Shown here: positions 6,220 to 13,465 of the stretch, piece after piece | How positions within the stretch are numbered: position 1 is the first letter of the stretch | Layout of the letters: each line of letters begins with the position of its first letter | Source of the DNA: an uncultured Lachnospiraceae bacterium | GTDB taxonomy: Bacteria > Bacillota > Clostridia > Lachnospirales > Lachnospiraceae | Assembly: GCA_900554925.1 (NCBI GenBank) | Contig: USJG01000032.1 | Span: forward strand, 1-16,856 | Direction of reading: 5' to 3' | Length of the DNA: 16,856 bases | Notes under the pieces: model-generated | Told to the model about the DNA's origin: nothing | Database searches by the model: none | Seen by the model: the letters and a program-made list of their open reading frames with translations, nothing else | Position numbers and translations under genes: made by a program

Positions 6220-8991
6220 AACAGAAAAATTACAAAAAGCCTGAGCGCGCTGCTGTTGCTTACAGCAATAGCAGTGGCTCAGGTACCTGTATCAGATGTG
6301 GAAGCGGTAGCGTCTGCATCTGATTTTCAAATGGATGGAACTAAACTGATGAAATATTCAGGCACGGCGGAAGTCGTGTCTATTCCTGATGATGTAAAGG
6401 AAATTGGAGAAGAGGCCTTTGCCGGGAACGATCATATTGTTAAGGTTAAAATAGGCGGAAATGTAGAGTCCGTGGGCTACCGTGCCTTTGCGGACTGTGA
6501 CAGCCTTCGCACCATTGAAGTGGGCGATGGCGTTGAAGAGATAGGGACTGCAGCTTTCAGCAATAATAAGGAATTGGTCAATGTAACCCTGGGAGCAAAT
6601 GTAAGGAAGCTGGGAAACGGCATTTTTGCCGGATGCAGTCAGCTTGAGAGCTTATCCGTTTCCGAGGATAACACTTACTTATTTTATTCCAGCGGTATTT
6701 TGTATGATGATGAGGAGACAAAAGTATATGCATTGATGCCGGCCTGTGAAAAAGGTGCGTATACATTGCCGGGGACTGTTACAGAAATTGCAGGCTATGC
6801 CTTCTGGGGCAATCCTTATCTGGAGAAGGTGACTTTAGGCAGCGGGCTTTATGAGGTTCCGGCCTATGCCTTTTCCAACTGCATTAATTTAAAGGAAGTG
6901 GAAATCCCACTAACTGTAAGGGGGATCGGGGCCAAGGCTTTTGAGGATTGTGTGAACCTTTCGAAGGTCTCTCTGCCGGATTCTATGGCAGTTATCAGCG
7001 ATACTGCTTTTGATGGCTGTCCCAATGTGGAGTTTACAGCAACACCGGGAACTTATGGAGCAGAATTTGCCGCAGCCTTTCAAAAATCAGAGGTTGAGGA
7101 AGTAGAGTATGAAGAGGTAGTGGATGCGGAAACAGTAGATGCAGAAATAGTGGATGCGGAAACAGCAGATACAGAGACGACAGGTGAGGAAGCAGCAGAT
7201 ACGGAGATGACAGGCGAAGAGGCACCGGATACGGATGCTGTGCCAGATAGTACCAATGAAGGAGAAAATAATATTATCAGCAATAAAACAATACTGGGAC
7301 AGTCCAGCATTGTTTCCGGCAGGGCGGTAATTTTTATAGATAACAGGCAGCCCAATGTTCTGGAAGGAGTACAGACCTCCTCCCGAATCGATTTGGCGAA
7401 TATGGAAGAGACATCTGCCGAAGCGCAGGAAAATGATGGGGACCAGCTTAAGCAGGAGGAAAGCATTGGCAGCCTGCTTGCGGACAACGCCCAGAAGGGA
7501 AAGGATTTTCCCAAATATACAGTTGTTAATGACACGAAGATAGCTTCACAGGCTTTTTATCAGGACAGTGATCTTACGGAATACATCATAGAAGAAGGGA
7601 TTACGGAAATCGGGGAATTTGCATTTGCCAGATCAGGTCTTTCTTCTGTAACCATCCCTGACGGAGTGGTTAAGATTGAATATGGGGCTTTTTACCACTG
7701 TGACGACTTAAGCGAGGTTGTAATACCTGATTCGGTAACAGAGATAGAGCCATATGCTTTTGATAAGACGCCCTGGATTACAAATATGCACACAGCCTCC
7801 TATCCCTATCTGATCGTGGGAGACGGAATTTTGCTTGCTTATGCCGGCAGCGACAGCGTGGTAAATATTCCAAGTGGGGTGAAGCAGATCGGTCCCGGTG
7901 TGTTTAAAGACCACATGGGAATCACAGCGGTAAATATTCCTGATACAGTAGAGATAATCGGGGAAGAAGCCTTTATGAACTGCCGGAATCTGAAGACAGT
8001 TAATGGCGGCGAAAATCTGATAACGGTCAAAGACCGGGCATTTAAAGGCTGTCCCTTGTCGCAGGTAGTAATTCCTGCCTCCATGGAGCAGGTGGGCTTA
8101 GAGGCATATGCCCTTTCCGGCGGAACCGATACGGTGGTCTTTGAGGGAAGCACACTGCCGGCCCTTGGTGCAGAAAAGAGTTCTATGCGCCTTGCCAACA
8201 AGGCATATCGCAGCTTTGCTTTTGATCATATTAAAAATGCCATTGTTCCTGATAATGTGGGCGACCTTGAGGGAACCATACTGGAGGAAGGCATTTATGG
8301 CTTTCAGGGAACTGTTTATACAGAATCAGGAGCGCAGGTAATAAGGGAGGCTTCTTCTGAATCAGAGCAGATGCAGGGAAGCGGAGTGGTGCTCAGGATC
8401 AGCAGCGAGACCATACCGGAGGGTGAAAATGCCATGGCCACTATTCCGGGGAACAGTGATACTTATCTGCTTAAGATCATTGATTCTGAAAACGCCGCAC
8501 AGCAGATTTCGGCATCTTACGGGGAGTTGTATGGCGGCAGGAGTCCTGCGGGACTTAAGGCATATGACATGTCGCTTTATGATGAAACAGGAACTGTTCC
8601 AATTACCAGGCTTGGCAGACAATATATTACGGTACAGATAAGGGTGCCTTCGGGAACCTCCACAGAAAATATGCATGTGGTCACATTAGATCAGGATGGA
8701 CAGCTGGAAGCCTTAGAGTATCGGCTGGAAGAGCTGGAAGACGGTAATTACATCCAGTTTACAACAAGCCACTTTTCACCGTTAGGAATTTACAGCTATT
8801 CGGGCATTAATGCGCAGGCAGTGGTGACAGATGGAAACGCGGTAATTACCAGTTTATCCGGAAACAAGGATGACACCCCGGATACCGGCGACTTTATCCA
8901 TCCCAAGTGGTTTCTGGTAATGGGACTTATTGCAGGGGCGGTGGCATTGTTCTTTTATCAGGGAAAACCCAGAAGGAAAAATAAATTATAG
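6217..8991 (+). CDS. BspA-like LRR surface protein with sortase signal (paralogue of preceding gene)
   Basis: This 924-aa protein is predicted to be exported and wall-anchored. The signal peptide is basic, then ALLLLTAIAVAQVPVSDVEA, with cleavage near residue 30-34. LRR_5 repeats form two blocks, at about 36-290 and 433-652, the second with the typical TPW...GDGILLAYAG variant. Between them lies an acidic Glu/Asp/Thr-rich segment (about 293-345) made of short repeats, then a Ser/Glu-rich linker. A domain at about 735-865 resembles the one in the upstream paralogue (shared DxSLYD, then FTTSHFSP against FTATHFSP). TPDTGD at 887-892, a hydrophobic stretch and the basic PRRKNK tail form the sorting signal. 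It lacks the InlB-type repeats of its neighbour. AGGAG lies six bases before the ATG, and nine bases separate it from the upstream gene, so the two are one transcript ending at the terminator after 9009. Probable wall-anchored adhesin or binding protein; ligand unknown. Confidence 0.93.
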   Translation: MNRKITKSLSALLLLTAIAVAQVPVSDVEAVASASDFQMDGTKLMKYSGTAEVVSIPDDVKEIGEEAFAGNDHIVKVKIGGNVESVGYRAFADCDSLRTIEVGDGVEEIGTAAFSNNKELVNVTLGANVRKLGNGIFAGCSQLESLSVSEDNTYLFYSSGILYDDEETKVYALMPACEKGAYTLPGTVTEIAGYAFWGNPYLEKVTLGSGLYEVPAYAFSNCINLKEVEIPLTVRGIGAKAFEDCVNLSKVSLPDSMAVISDTAFDGCPNVEFTATPGTYGAEFAAAFQKSEVEEVEYEEVVDAETVDAEIVDAETADTETTGEEAADTEMTGEEAPDTDAVPDSTNEGENNIISNKTILGQSSIVSGRAVIFIDNRQPNVLEGVQTSSRIDLANMEETSAEAQENDGDQLKQEESIGSLLADNAQKGKDFPKYTVVNDTKIASQAFYQDSDLTEYIIEEGITEIGEFAFARSGLSSVTIPDGVVKIEYGAFYHCDDLSEVVIPDSVTEIEPYAFDKTPWITNMHTASYPYLIVGDGILLAYAGSDSVVNIPSGVKQIGPGVFKDHMGITAVNIPDTVEIIGEEAFMNCRNLKTVNGGENLITVKDRAFKGCPLSQVVIPASMEQVGLEAYALSGGTDTVVFEGSTLPALGAEKSSMRLANKAYRSFAFDHIKNAIVPDNVGDLEGTILEEGIYGFQGTVYTESGAQVIREASSESEQMQGSGVVLRISSETIPEGENAMATIPGNSDTYLLKIIDSENAAQQISASYGELYGGRSPAGLKAYDMSLYDETGTVPITRLGRQYITVQIRVPSGTSTENMHVVTLDQDGQLEALEYRLEELEDGNYIQFTTSHFSPLGIYSYSGINAQAVVTDGNAVITSLSGNKDDTPDTGDFIHPKWFLVMGLIAGAVALFFYQGKPRRKNKL
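7120..7239 (+). repeat. Coding minisatellite, eight units of 15 bp
   Basis: Eight consecutive 15-base (five-codon) units lie in frame in the second LRR gene. Units 1 and 3 (7120-7134 and 7150-7164) are identical, GTGGATGCGGAAACA. Units 2 and 4 are close variants, and units 5-8 alternate a TGEEA-type and a (A/P)DTxx-type unit. The product is an acidic hinge between the two LRR blocks. Because the unit is a multiple of three, copy-number change would keep the frame. Confidence 0.75.
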
Positions 8992-9008
8992 AAAACAGAA
9001 CTGTTGAG

Positions 9009-9050
9009 GACTCCCGGCATATCATAATTAAAAAGCCGGGAGTCTTTTTT
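9009..9050 (+). terminator. Intrinsic terminator of the sortase/LRR operon
   Basis: GACTCCCGGC (9009-9018) pairs perfectly with GCCGGGAGTC (9035-9044) around a 16-base AT-rich loop, followed by six T residues (9045-9050). It lies 17 bases after the stop of the second LRR gene. The last T is directly followed by the ATG of the subtilase gene. The 3' arm contains GGGAG (9038-9042), eight bases before that ATG, so the same bases may also act as a ribosome site. Confidence 0.93.
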
Positions 9051-9962
9051 ATGCTTCGGGTAAGAGGGCAAGTTGGATGCAGTGACGAACTGATCGCCTC
9101 CTGTGGAAACAGGGGCGTAACTATAGCAATGCTGGATACCGGGGTGGCTTTTCACCCTGATTTTGATAATAGAATTATAGCCTTTAAGGATTTTGTAAAT
9201 GGGAAAAAAATCATGTATGACGACAGCGGGCATGGAACCCATGTGGCCGGCTGCCTTTGCGGAAGCGGACTGGTTTCTTCGGGAAAGTATAAAGGAATTG
9301 CACCAAGAAGCAGGCTGGTAGTTGGAAAAGTGCTGGATGAAAGGGGAGATGGAAGAATTGAAAATATGGCGGAGGGAATCAGCTGGGTGCTTCAAAACCA
9401 GCGGGAATATGATATCCGTATCTTAAATATTTCCATCGGAATGGGGGAGAACACAGATAAGGAGCGGATGAATCAGCTGCTTAAGCTGGTGGACGAAGCA
9501 TGGCGGCAGGGGCTTATTGTAGTGTGTGCCGCCGGAAATCAGGGACCTGATCCCATGACAATTTCACCACTGGGCGCACGAAAAGAGGTAATTACAGTAG
9601 GCTGTCACGAAGGCGGTTATTTTGGCAACAGGAAGCACTTGTGTGAAAATTATTCCGGACGGGGGCCAAGTCCCTATGCAATCAAAAAACCTGATGTGGT
9701 TGCACCGGGAACCGATATTGTTTCCTGTAATTCCAGAATTGTGAAAAGAGGGTGGTATTATAGAGACGGATATATTGCCAAAAGCGGTACGTCCATGGCT
9801 ACCCCGATCGTTTCCGGGGGATTGGCCCTTCTTTTGCAAAAATATCCCTTTTATACTAACGAGCGGGCAAAGCAGAAGCTGCTGTATACCGCAAGGGATT
9901 TAAACGAGCCCTGGAACAAACAGGGCTGGGGAATGATTCAGATAGACAGACTGTTAAAATAA
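9051..9962 (+). CDS. Subtilisin-like serine protease (S8), probably cytoplasmic
   Basis: This 303-aa protein is a compact S8 peptidase that would cut proteins by a Ser-His-Asp mechanism. The triad is complete: D29 in AMLDTG, H61 in DSGHGTHVAG and S248 in KSGTSMATP. N163 in AAGNQGP supplies the oxyanion hole. No signal peptide, membrane segment or propeptide is present; the catalytic core begins almost at the N-terminus. This suggests an intracellular enzyme, as in the ISP or AprX-like groups, made without self-cleavage of a long prosequence. The ATG at 9051 is the only usable start: the next in-frame ATG (9129) lies inside the AMLDTG strand, and no ATG, GTG or TTG lies in frame just upstream. 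The ribosome site would be GGGAG within the terminator stem. No promoter is evident between the terminator and the gene, so expression may depend on readthrough. The substrate is unknown. Confidence 0.9.
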   Translation: MLRVRGQVGCSDELIASCGNRGVTIAMLDTGVAFHPDFDNRIIAFKDFVNGKKIMYDDSGHGTHVAGCLCGSGLVSSGKYKGIAPRSRLVVGKVLDERGDGRIENMAEGISWVLQNQREYDIRILNISIGMGENTDKERMNQLLKLVDEAWRQGLIVVCAAGNQGPDPMTISPLGARKEVITVGCHEGGYFGNRKHLCENYSGRGPSPYAIKKPDVVAPGTDIVSCNSRIVKRGWYYRDGYIAKSGTSMATPIVSGGLALLLQKYPFYTNERAKQKLLYTARDLNEPWNKQGWGMIQIDRLLK

Positions 9963-9966
9963 GTCA

Positions 9967-9995
9967 TTGACAGGAGATGTTCTCTTGTATACAAT
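9967..9995 (+). promoter_or_regulatory. Near-consensus sigma-A promoter for the citrate synthase-GntR-icd operon
   Basis: TTGACA (9967-9972) is a perfect -35 box. After a 17-base spacer, TACAAT (9990-9995) matches the -10 consensus at five of six positions. Transcription would start near 10002, about 40 bases before the ATG at 10042. The promoter begins four bases after the stop of the subtilase gene. Confidence 0.82.
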
Positions 9996-10001
9996 TATAC
10001 A
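9985..10001. promoter_or_regulatory. Palindromic operator candidate over the -10 box
   Basis: TTGTATACAA (9985-9994) is a perfect 10-bp palindrome. It overlaps a second perfect inverted repeat, TGTATA-CAAT-TATACA (9986-10001). Both cover the -10 element. The first fits the TnGT-n-ACnA pattern of FadR/FCD-type GntR operators, and a GntR/FCD regulator is encoded in this operon. Binding here would block RNA polymerase, so autorepression is a reasonable guess; the effector is unknown. Confidence 0.6.
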
Positions 10002-10041
10002 TGATGTAAAAAGTGACAGAGACTGCGAGGAGGAAATAGTG

Positions 10042-11451
10042 ATGGCTGAAAACAATCTTTTTTTGGATAGACCGGTATCACTGAATGACAAAAACAATTT
10101 ACTGGAAATTGAAGAGCATATGTATATATTGGATGATGTGGAAAAACCCAATGTATTCAGAAATATGTTTCCTTATTCTGAGGTACCCAAAATCCCTTTT
10201 AATGACAGGATCGTACCTCATAATATGCCAAGGGATATCTGGATCACAGATACGACCTTCCGTGACGGACAGCAGTCCAGAGCGCCTTATACCACAGAGC
10301 AGATCGTGAAGATTTACGACTATCTTCACAGGCTGGGAGGACCCAATGGCATGATTCGTGCCAGTGAATTTTTCCTTTACAGCAAAAAGGACAGAGATGC
10401 TGTTTACAAATGTATGGAAAGAGGGTACCAGTTCCCGGAGGTTACCAGCTGGATCCGTGCCAGCAAGGAGGACTTTAAACTGGTAAAGGAAATAGGTATG
10501 AAAGAAACCGGCATTTTGGTAAGCTGCTCCGATTATCATATTTTCCTTAAACTTAAAATGACCAGAAGACAGGCAATGGAGCATTATTTAAGTGTTGTAA
10601 GGGATTGCCTGGAGGAAGGAATCAGCGTCAGATGCCATTTGGAGGATATTACAAGGGCAGATATCTACGGCTATGTTGTTCCTTTTTGTCTGGAACTTAT
10701 GAAGCTCATGGAGGAGTACAAGACTCCGATTAAGGTACGTGCCTGTGATACAATGGGATATGGAGTGAATTATCCCGGCGCAGTGATTCCCAGAAGCGTT
10801 CAGGGGATCATTTACGCGCTGCATACCCATGCGGGTGTGCCCCATGAACTGCTTGAGTGGCATGGACATAACGATTTTTATAAGGCGGTAGTTAATTCCA
10901 CCACTGCCTGGCTCTATGGCTGTTCCGGCGTCAATACTTCCTTATTTGGTATTGGAGAAAGAACCGGAAATACGCCTTTGGAGGCGATGGTCTTTGAATA
11001 TGCCCAGTTAAAAGGTGATTTAAATGGCATGGATACTACTGTGATCACTGAGCTGGCTGAATATTATGAAAGGGAAATCGGATACCATATCCCTGAAAGA
11101 ACTCCTTTTGTGGGTAAGAATTTTAATGTAACGAGAGCCGGTATCCATGCAGATGGTTTGCTTAAGAATGAAGAGATTTATAACATATTTGATACCGATA
11201 AATTCTTAAACAGACCTGTCCTGTGCGCAGTTTCCAATACATCGGGTCTGGCCGGCATTGCTCACTGGATCAACACCTATTTTAAGCTAAGCAGTGAGAA
11301 ACAGCTTGATAAATCAAGCCCGGTGGTTGCGGAAATAAAAAAATGGGTGGACAGGCAGTATGAGGATGGACGTGTAACTGTCATAACGGATGAAGAACTG
11401 ATTGAACAGATTGCCCTTGTATGTAAGAGGCTTGACACAACGATCGGTTAA
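10042..11451 (+). CDS. Probable Re-citrate synthase (HMGL/isopropylmalate synthase-like family)
   Basis: This 469-aa enzyme belongs to the family joining acetyl-CoA to a 2-oxoacid, which includes isopropylmalate, homocitrate and Re-citrate synthases. The barrel domain starts with DTTFRDGQQ (residues 70-78; R74 and metal ligand D75). HGHNDF holds metal ligands H274 and H276, and GIGERTGN is at 303-310. Re-citrate synthase, known from Clostridium kluyveri, condenses oxaloacetate with acetyl-CoA and lies phylogenetically near homocitrate synthase. Co-location with isocitrate dehydrogenase favours this role over leucine or lysine synthesis. The length (469) and the roughly 60-residue N-terminal extension differ from ordinary LeuA, and no clear LeuA-type regulatory domain is visible. 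The chosen ATG at 10042 follows AGGAGG with eight bases between; a TTG at 9967 is in frame but is the -35 box itself. Homocitrate or citramalate synthase remain alternatives. Confidence 0.78.
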   Translation: MAENNLFLDRPVSLNDKNNLLEIEEHMYILDDVEKPNVFRNMFPYSEVPKIPFNDRIVPHNMPRDIWITDTTFRDGQQSRAPYTTEQIVKIYDYLHRLGGPNGMIRASEFFLYSKKDRDAVYKCMERGYQFPEVTSWIRASKEDFKLVKEIGMKETGILVSCSDYHIFLKLKMTRRQAMEHYLSVVRDCLEEGISVRCHLEDITRADIYGYVVPFCLELMKLMEEYKTPIKVRACDTMGYGVNYPGAVIPRSVQGIIYALHTHAGVPHELLEWHGHNDFYKAVVNSTTAWLYGCSGVNTSLFGIGERTGNTPLEAMVFEYAQLKGDLNGMDTTVITELAEYYEREIGYHIPERTPFVGKNFNVTRAGIHADGLLKNEEIYNIFDTDKFLNRPVLCAVSNTSGLAGIAHWINTYFKLSSEKQLDKSSPVVAEIKKWVDRQYEDGRVTVITDEELIEQIALVCKRLDTTIG

Positions 11452-11478
11452 CAGCGCAGGAAGGTAAACGTAGAGGAA

Positions 11479-12195
11479 ATGAGCAAATATGACGTAAAGC
11501 AGGAGGTAACAGATAAATACTCTCTGCGGGGCAGGGTGTTTCATAAACTCAGGGAAGACATCCTGAATGGAAAATATAAAGAGCATGAAGAACTGAAGGA
11601 GGTTGCCATAGGGGAAGAACTGGGCGTGAGCAGGACGCCGGTAAGAGAGGCTTTCAGGCAGCTTGAACTGGAGGGACTTATACAGATCGTCCCCAATAAA
11701 GGCGCTTATGTGACGGGCATTACAGCTAAGGATGTAAAGGATATTTATATGATACGCTCCTCCCTGGAGGGGATGTGCGCCCGCCTGGCAACTGAGTATA
11801 TTACGCCAGAACAGCTTGAGGAAATAGAAGAAAATGTGTATCTTGCCAGCTATCATGCATCAAAAGGACATATGGAGCAGATGGCGGAACTGGACAACAG
11901 ATTTCATCATATTCTTTATGAAGCCTGTGATTCAAAAATGCTGCAGAATCTCTTACAGGATTTTCACCAGTATGTGATCAGAATACGCAGAAAGACTCTT
12001 TCTACCAGAGAAAGAGGAATTGCCTCTAATGAAGAACACCGAAGGATCATGGAGGCGATTAAGGACAAAAATCCGGATGAAGCTGAAAAGCTGGCCACCC
12101 GCCATATGATAAATGCCTATGACAACATGGTAAAGAGCGGGCTGTATGATATTTTTGACTCAGAAGAAAAAGATAGTAATTTGAAAGAAAAATAA
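11479..12195 (+). CDS. GntR-family transcriptional regulator, FCD (FadR) subfamily
   Basis: This 238-aa DNA-binding regulator has a winged helix-turn-helix at about 16-80, with the typical VSRTPVREAFRQLELEGL and NKGAYV wing. An all-helical FCD ligand domain follows at about 86-222. D139, H143, H187 and H209 sit at positions matching the Asp/three-His metal site found in many FCD domains, whose ligands are often small carboxylates. A citrate-cycle acid is therefore a plausible effector, but that is inference. The start at 11479 has only a close GAGG (11473-11476, two bases away) or a distant AGGAAGG, so initiation may lean on coupling to the upstream gene, which ends 27 bases earlier. It sits between a citrate-forming enzyme and isocitrate dehydrogenase in one operon and probably controls it through the palindrome at 9985-10001. 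Confidence 0.92.
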   Translation: MSKYDVKQEVTDKYSLRGRVFHKLREDILNGKYKEHEELKEVAIGEELGVSRTPVREAFRQLELEGLIQIVPNKGAYVTGITAKDVKDIYMIRSSLEGMCARLATEYITPEQLEEIEENVYLASYHASKGHMEQMAELDNRFHHILYEACDSKMLQNLLQDFHQYVIRIRRKTLSTRERGIASNEEHRRIMEAIKDKNPDEAEKLATRHMINAYDNMVKSGLYDIFDSEEKDSNLKEK

Positions 12196-12211
12196 AAAGG
12201 ATGGAACAAAG

Positions 12212-13417
12212 ATGGAAAAAATTAAAATGACAACCCCACTTGTAGAAATGGACGGAGACGAGATGACCAGGATTCTCTGGCAGATGATCAAAGAGGAGCT
12301 GCTTCTGCCCTACATTGATCTGAAAACAGAGTATTATGATCTGGGGCTTGAGCACCGAAATGAAACCAATGATCAGGTTACCGTAGACAGTGCCCAGGCC
12401 ACTAAGAAATATGGAGTGGCAGTGAAATGTGCCACGATCACACCCAATGCAGCAAGAATGACAGAATATAACTTAAAGGAAATGTGGAAGAGCCCCAACG
12501 GCACTATCAGGGCAATTCTGGACGGAACCGTGTTCAGAGCGCCTATCCTGATAAAAGGAATCGTTCCATATGTAAAGAACTGGACAAAGCCAATTACCAT
12601 CGCGCGTCACGCTTACGGCGATGTTTATAAAAATGCGGAAATCAAGGTTCCGGGAAAGGGAAAAGCTGAGCTGGTATTTACTGCTGAGGATGGCACTGAG
12701 GTAAGGGAACTGATACATAATTTTGACGGAGCCGGTATCATTCAGGGGATTCACAATACAAAAGAATCCATTTCCAGCTTTGCAAGAGCATGCTTTAGCT
12801 ATGCCATTGATACGAAGCAGGATCTATGGTTTGCCACCAAGGACACGATTTCAAAGAAGTATGACCATACCTTTAAGGATATTTTTCAGGAGATTTATGA
12901 TGCGGAATATAAAGAAAAATTTGAACAGCAGGGAATTGAATATTTCTATACGCTGATCGACGACGCGGTAGCCCGTGTGATCCGCTCTGAGGGCGGGTTT
13001 ATCTGGGCCTGCAAAAACTACGACGGCGATGTAATGTCTGATATGGTGGCAACTGCTTATGGAGATTTGTCCATGATGACCTCCGTGCTGGTTTCTCCCA
13101 GCGGGGTTTATGAATATGAAGCGGCTCATGGAACGGTACAGCGCCATTACTATAAGCATCTTAAAGGGGAGGAAACCTCTACAAATTCTATCGCGACTAT
13201 TTTTGCATGGACCGGAGCACTGCGTAAGCGGGGAGAGTTAGATGGCATTGGGGAACTGGTAGATTTTGCGGATAAGCTTGAAAAAGCATGTATCAAAACA
13301 GTGGAGGATGGAAAGATGACCAGGAGCCTGTCACTAATTTCAACCTGTGAAAATCCGGTTATTTTAAATAGCCTGGATTTTATTAAGGCAATCAGGGAAA
13401 CTTTCGATCAAATATAA
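12212..13417 (+). CDS. icd: NADP-dependent isocitrate dehydrogenase, type II (eukaryotic-like)
   Basis: This 401-aa enzyme oxidatively decarboxylates isocitrate to 2-oxoglutarate with NADP+, yielding NADPH. It resembles the homodimeric eukaryotic-type subfamily rather than the Escherichia coli type. Recognisable segments are MDGDEMTR, CATITP, KSPNGTIR and FIWACKNYDGD. Isocitrate-binding residues appear at T76, S94, N96, R100, R109 and R132 (in ARHAYGD), and Y139 and K210 match catalytic residues. Metal-binding Asp residues are at 250, 273 and 277. HGTVQRHY (306-313) matches the NADP 2'-phosphate site, which supports NADP rather than NAD use. The length equals the family norm. The gene starts 16 bases after the GntR stop, with AAGGA about ten bases upstream. 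Together with the citrate synthase and an aconitase encoded elsewhere, it would supply 2-oxoglutarate for glutamate synthesis in a strict anaerobe. No clear intrinsic terminator follows. Confidence 0.96.
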   Translation: MEKIKMTTPLVEMDGDEMTRILWQMIKEELLLPYIDLKTEYYDLGLEHRNETNDQVTVDSAQATKKYGVAVKCATITPNAARMTEYNLKEMWKSPNGTIRAILDGTVFRAPILIKGIVPYVKNWTKPITIARHAYGDVYKNAEIKVPGKGKAELVFTAEDGTEVRELIHNFDGAGIIQGIHNTKESISSFARACFSYAIDTKQDLWFATKDTISKKYDHTFKDIFQEIYDAEYKEKFEQQGIEYFYTLIDDAVARVIRSEGGFIWACKNYDGDVMSDMVATAYGDLSMMTSVLVSPSGVYEYEAAHGTVQRHYYKHLKGEETSTNSIATIFAWTGALRKRGELDGIGELVDFADKLEKACIKTVEDGKMTRSLSLISTCENPVILNSLDFIKAIRETFDQI

Positions 13418-13431
13418 AAAAAAGACACCTA

Positions 13432-13465
13432 TTACAAAAAGTGCGCATTGTTAATCCTTTTGTAA
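13432..13465. promoter_or_regulatory. Inverted repeat upstream of chemoreceptor gene, possible operator
   Basis: TTACAAAA (13432-13439) and TTTTGTAA (13458-13465) form a perfect 8-bp inverted repeat with an 18-base gap. The right arm contains the putative -35 box. It has no T-tract on its 3' side, so it does not look like an intrinsic terminator. It may be a regulator site or chance in an AT-rich intergenic stretch. Confidence 0.35.

Noticed and set aside
7080..7535. Low-complexity minus-strand open frame (Ser/Val/Ala-rich)
   Set aside because: Its repetitive composition is the reverse image of the acidic 15-bp repeat in the LRR gene.
9967..10041. TTG start adding 25 residues to the citrate synthase-like protein
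   Set aside because: The TTG is part of the TTGACA promoter box and would lie upstream of the transcript start; ATG at 10042 has an excellent AGGAGG.
10099..10584. 161-codon open frame on the minus strand
   Set aside because: It is antisense to the conserved catalytic part of the Re-citrate-synthase-like gene.
11314..11856. 180-codon open frame on the minus strand
   Set aside because: It overlaps the ends of the citrate synthase-like and GntR genes, both with clear family motifs; no independent support.
13432..13465. Terminator for the isocitrate dehydrogenase operon
   Set aside because: The arms are AT-rich, the loop is long and no T-tract follows, so it does not fit an intrinsic terminator.
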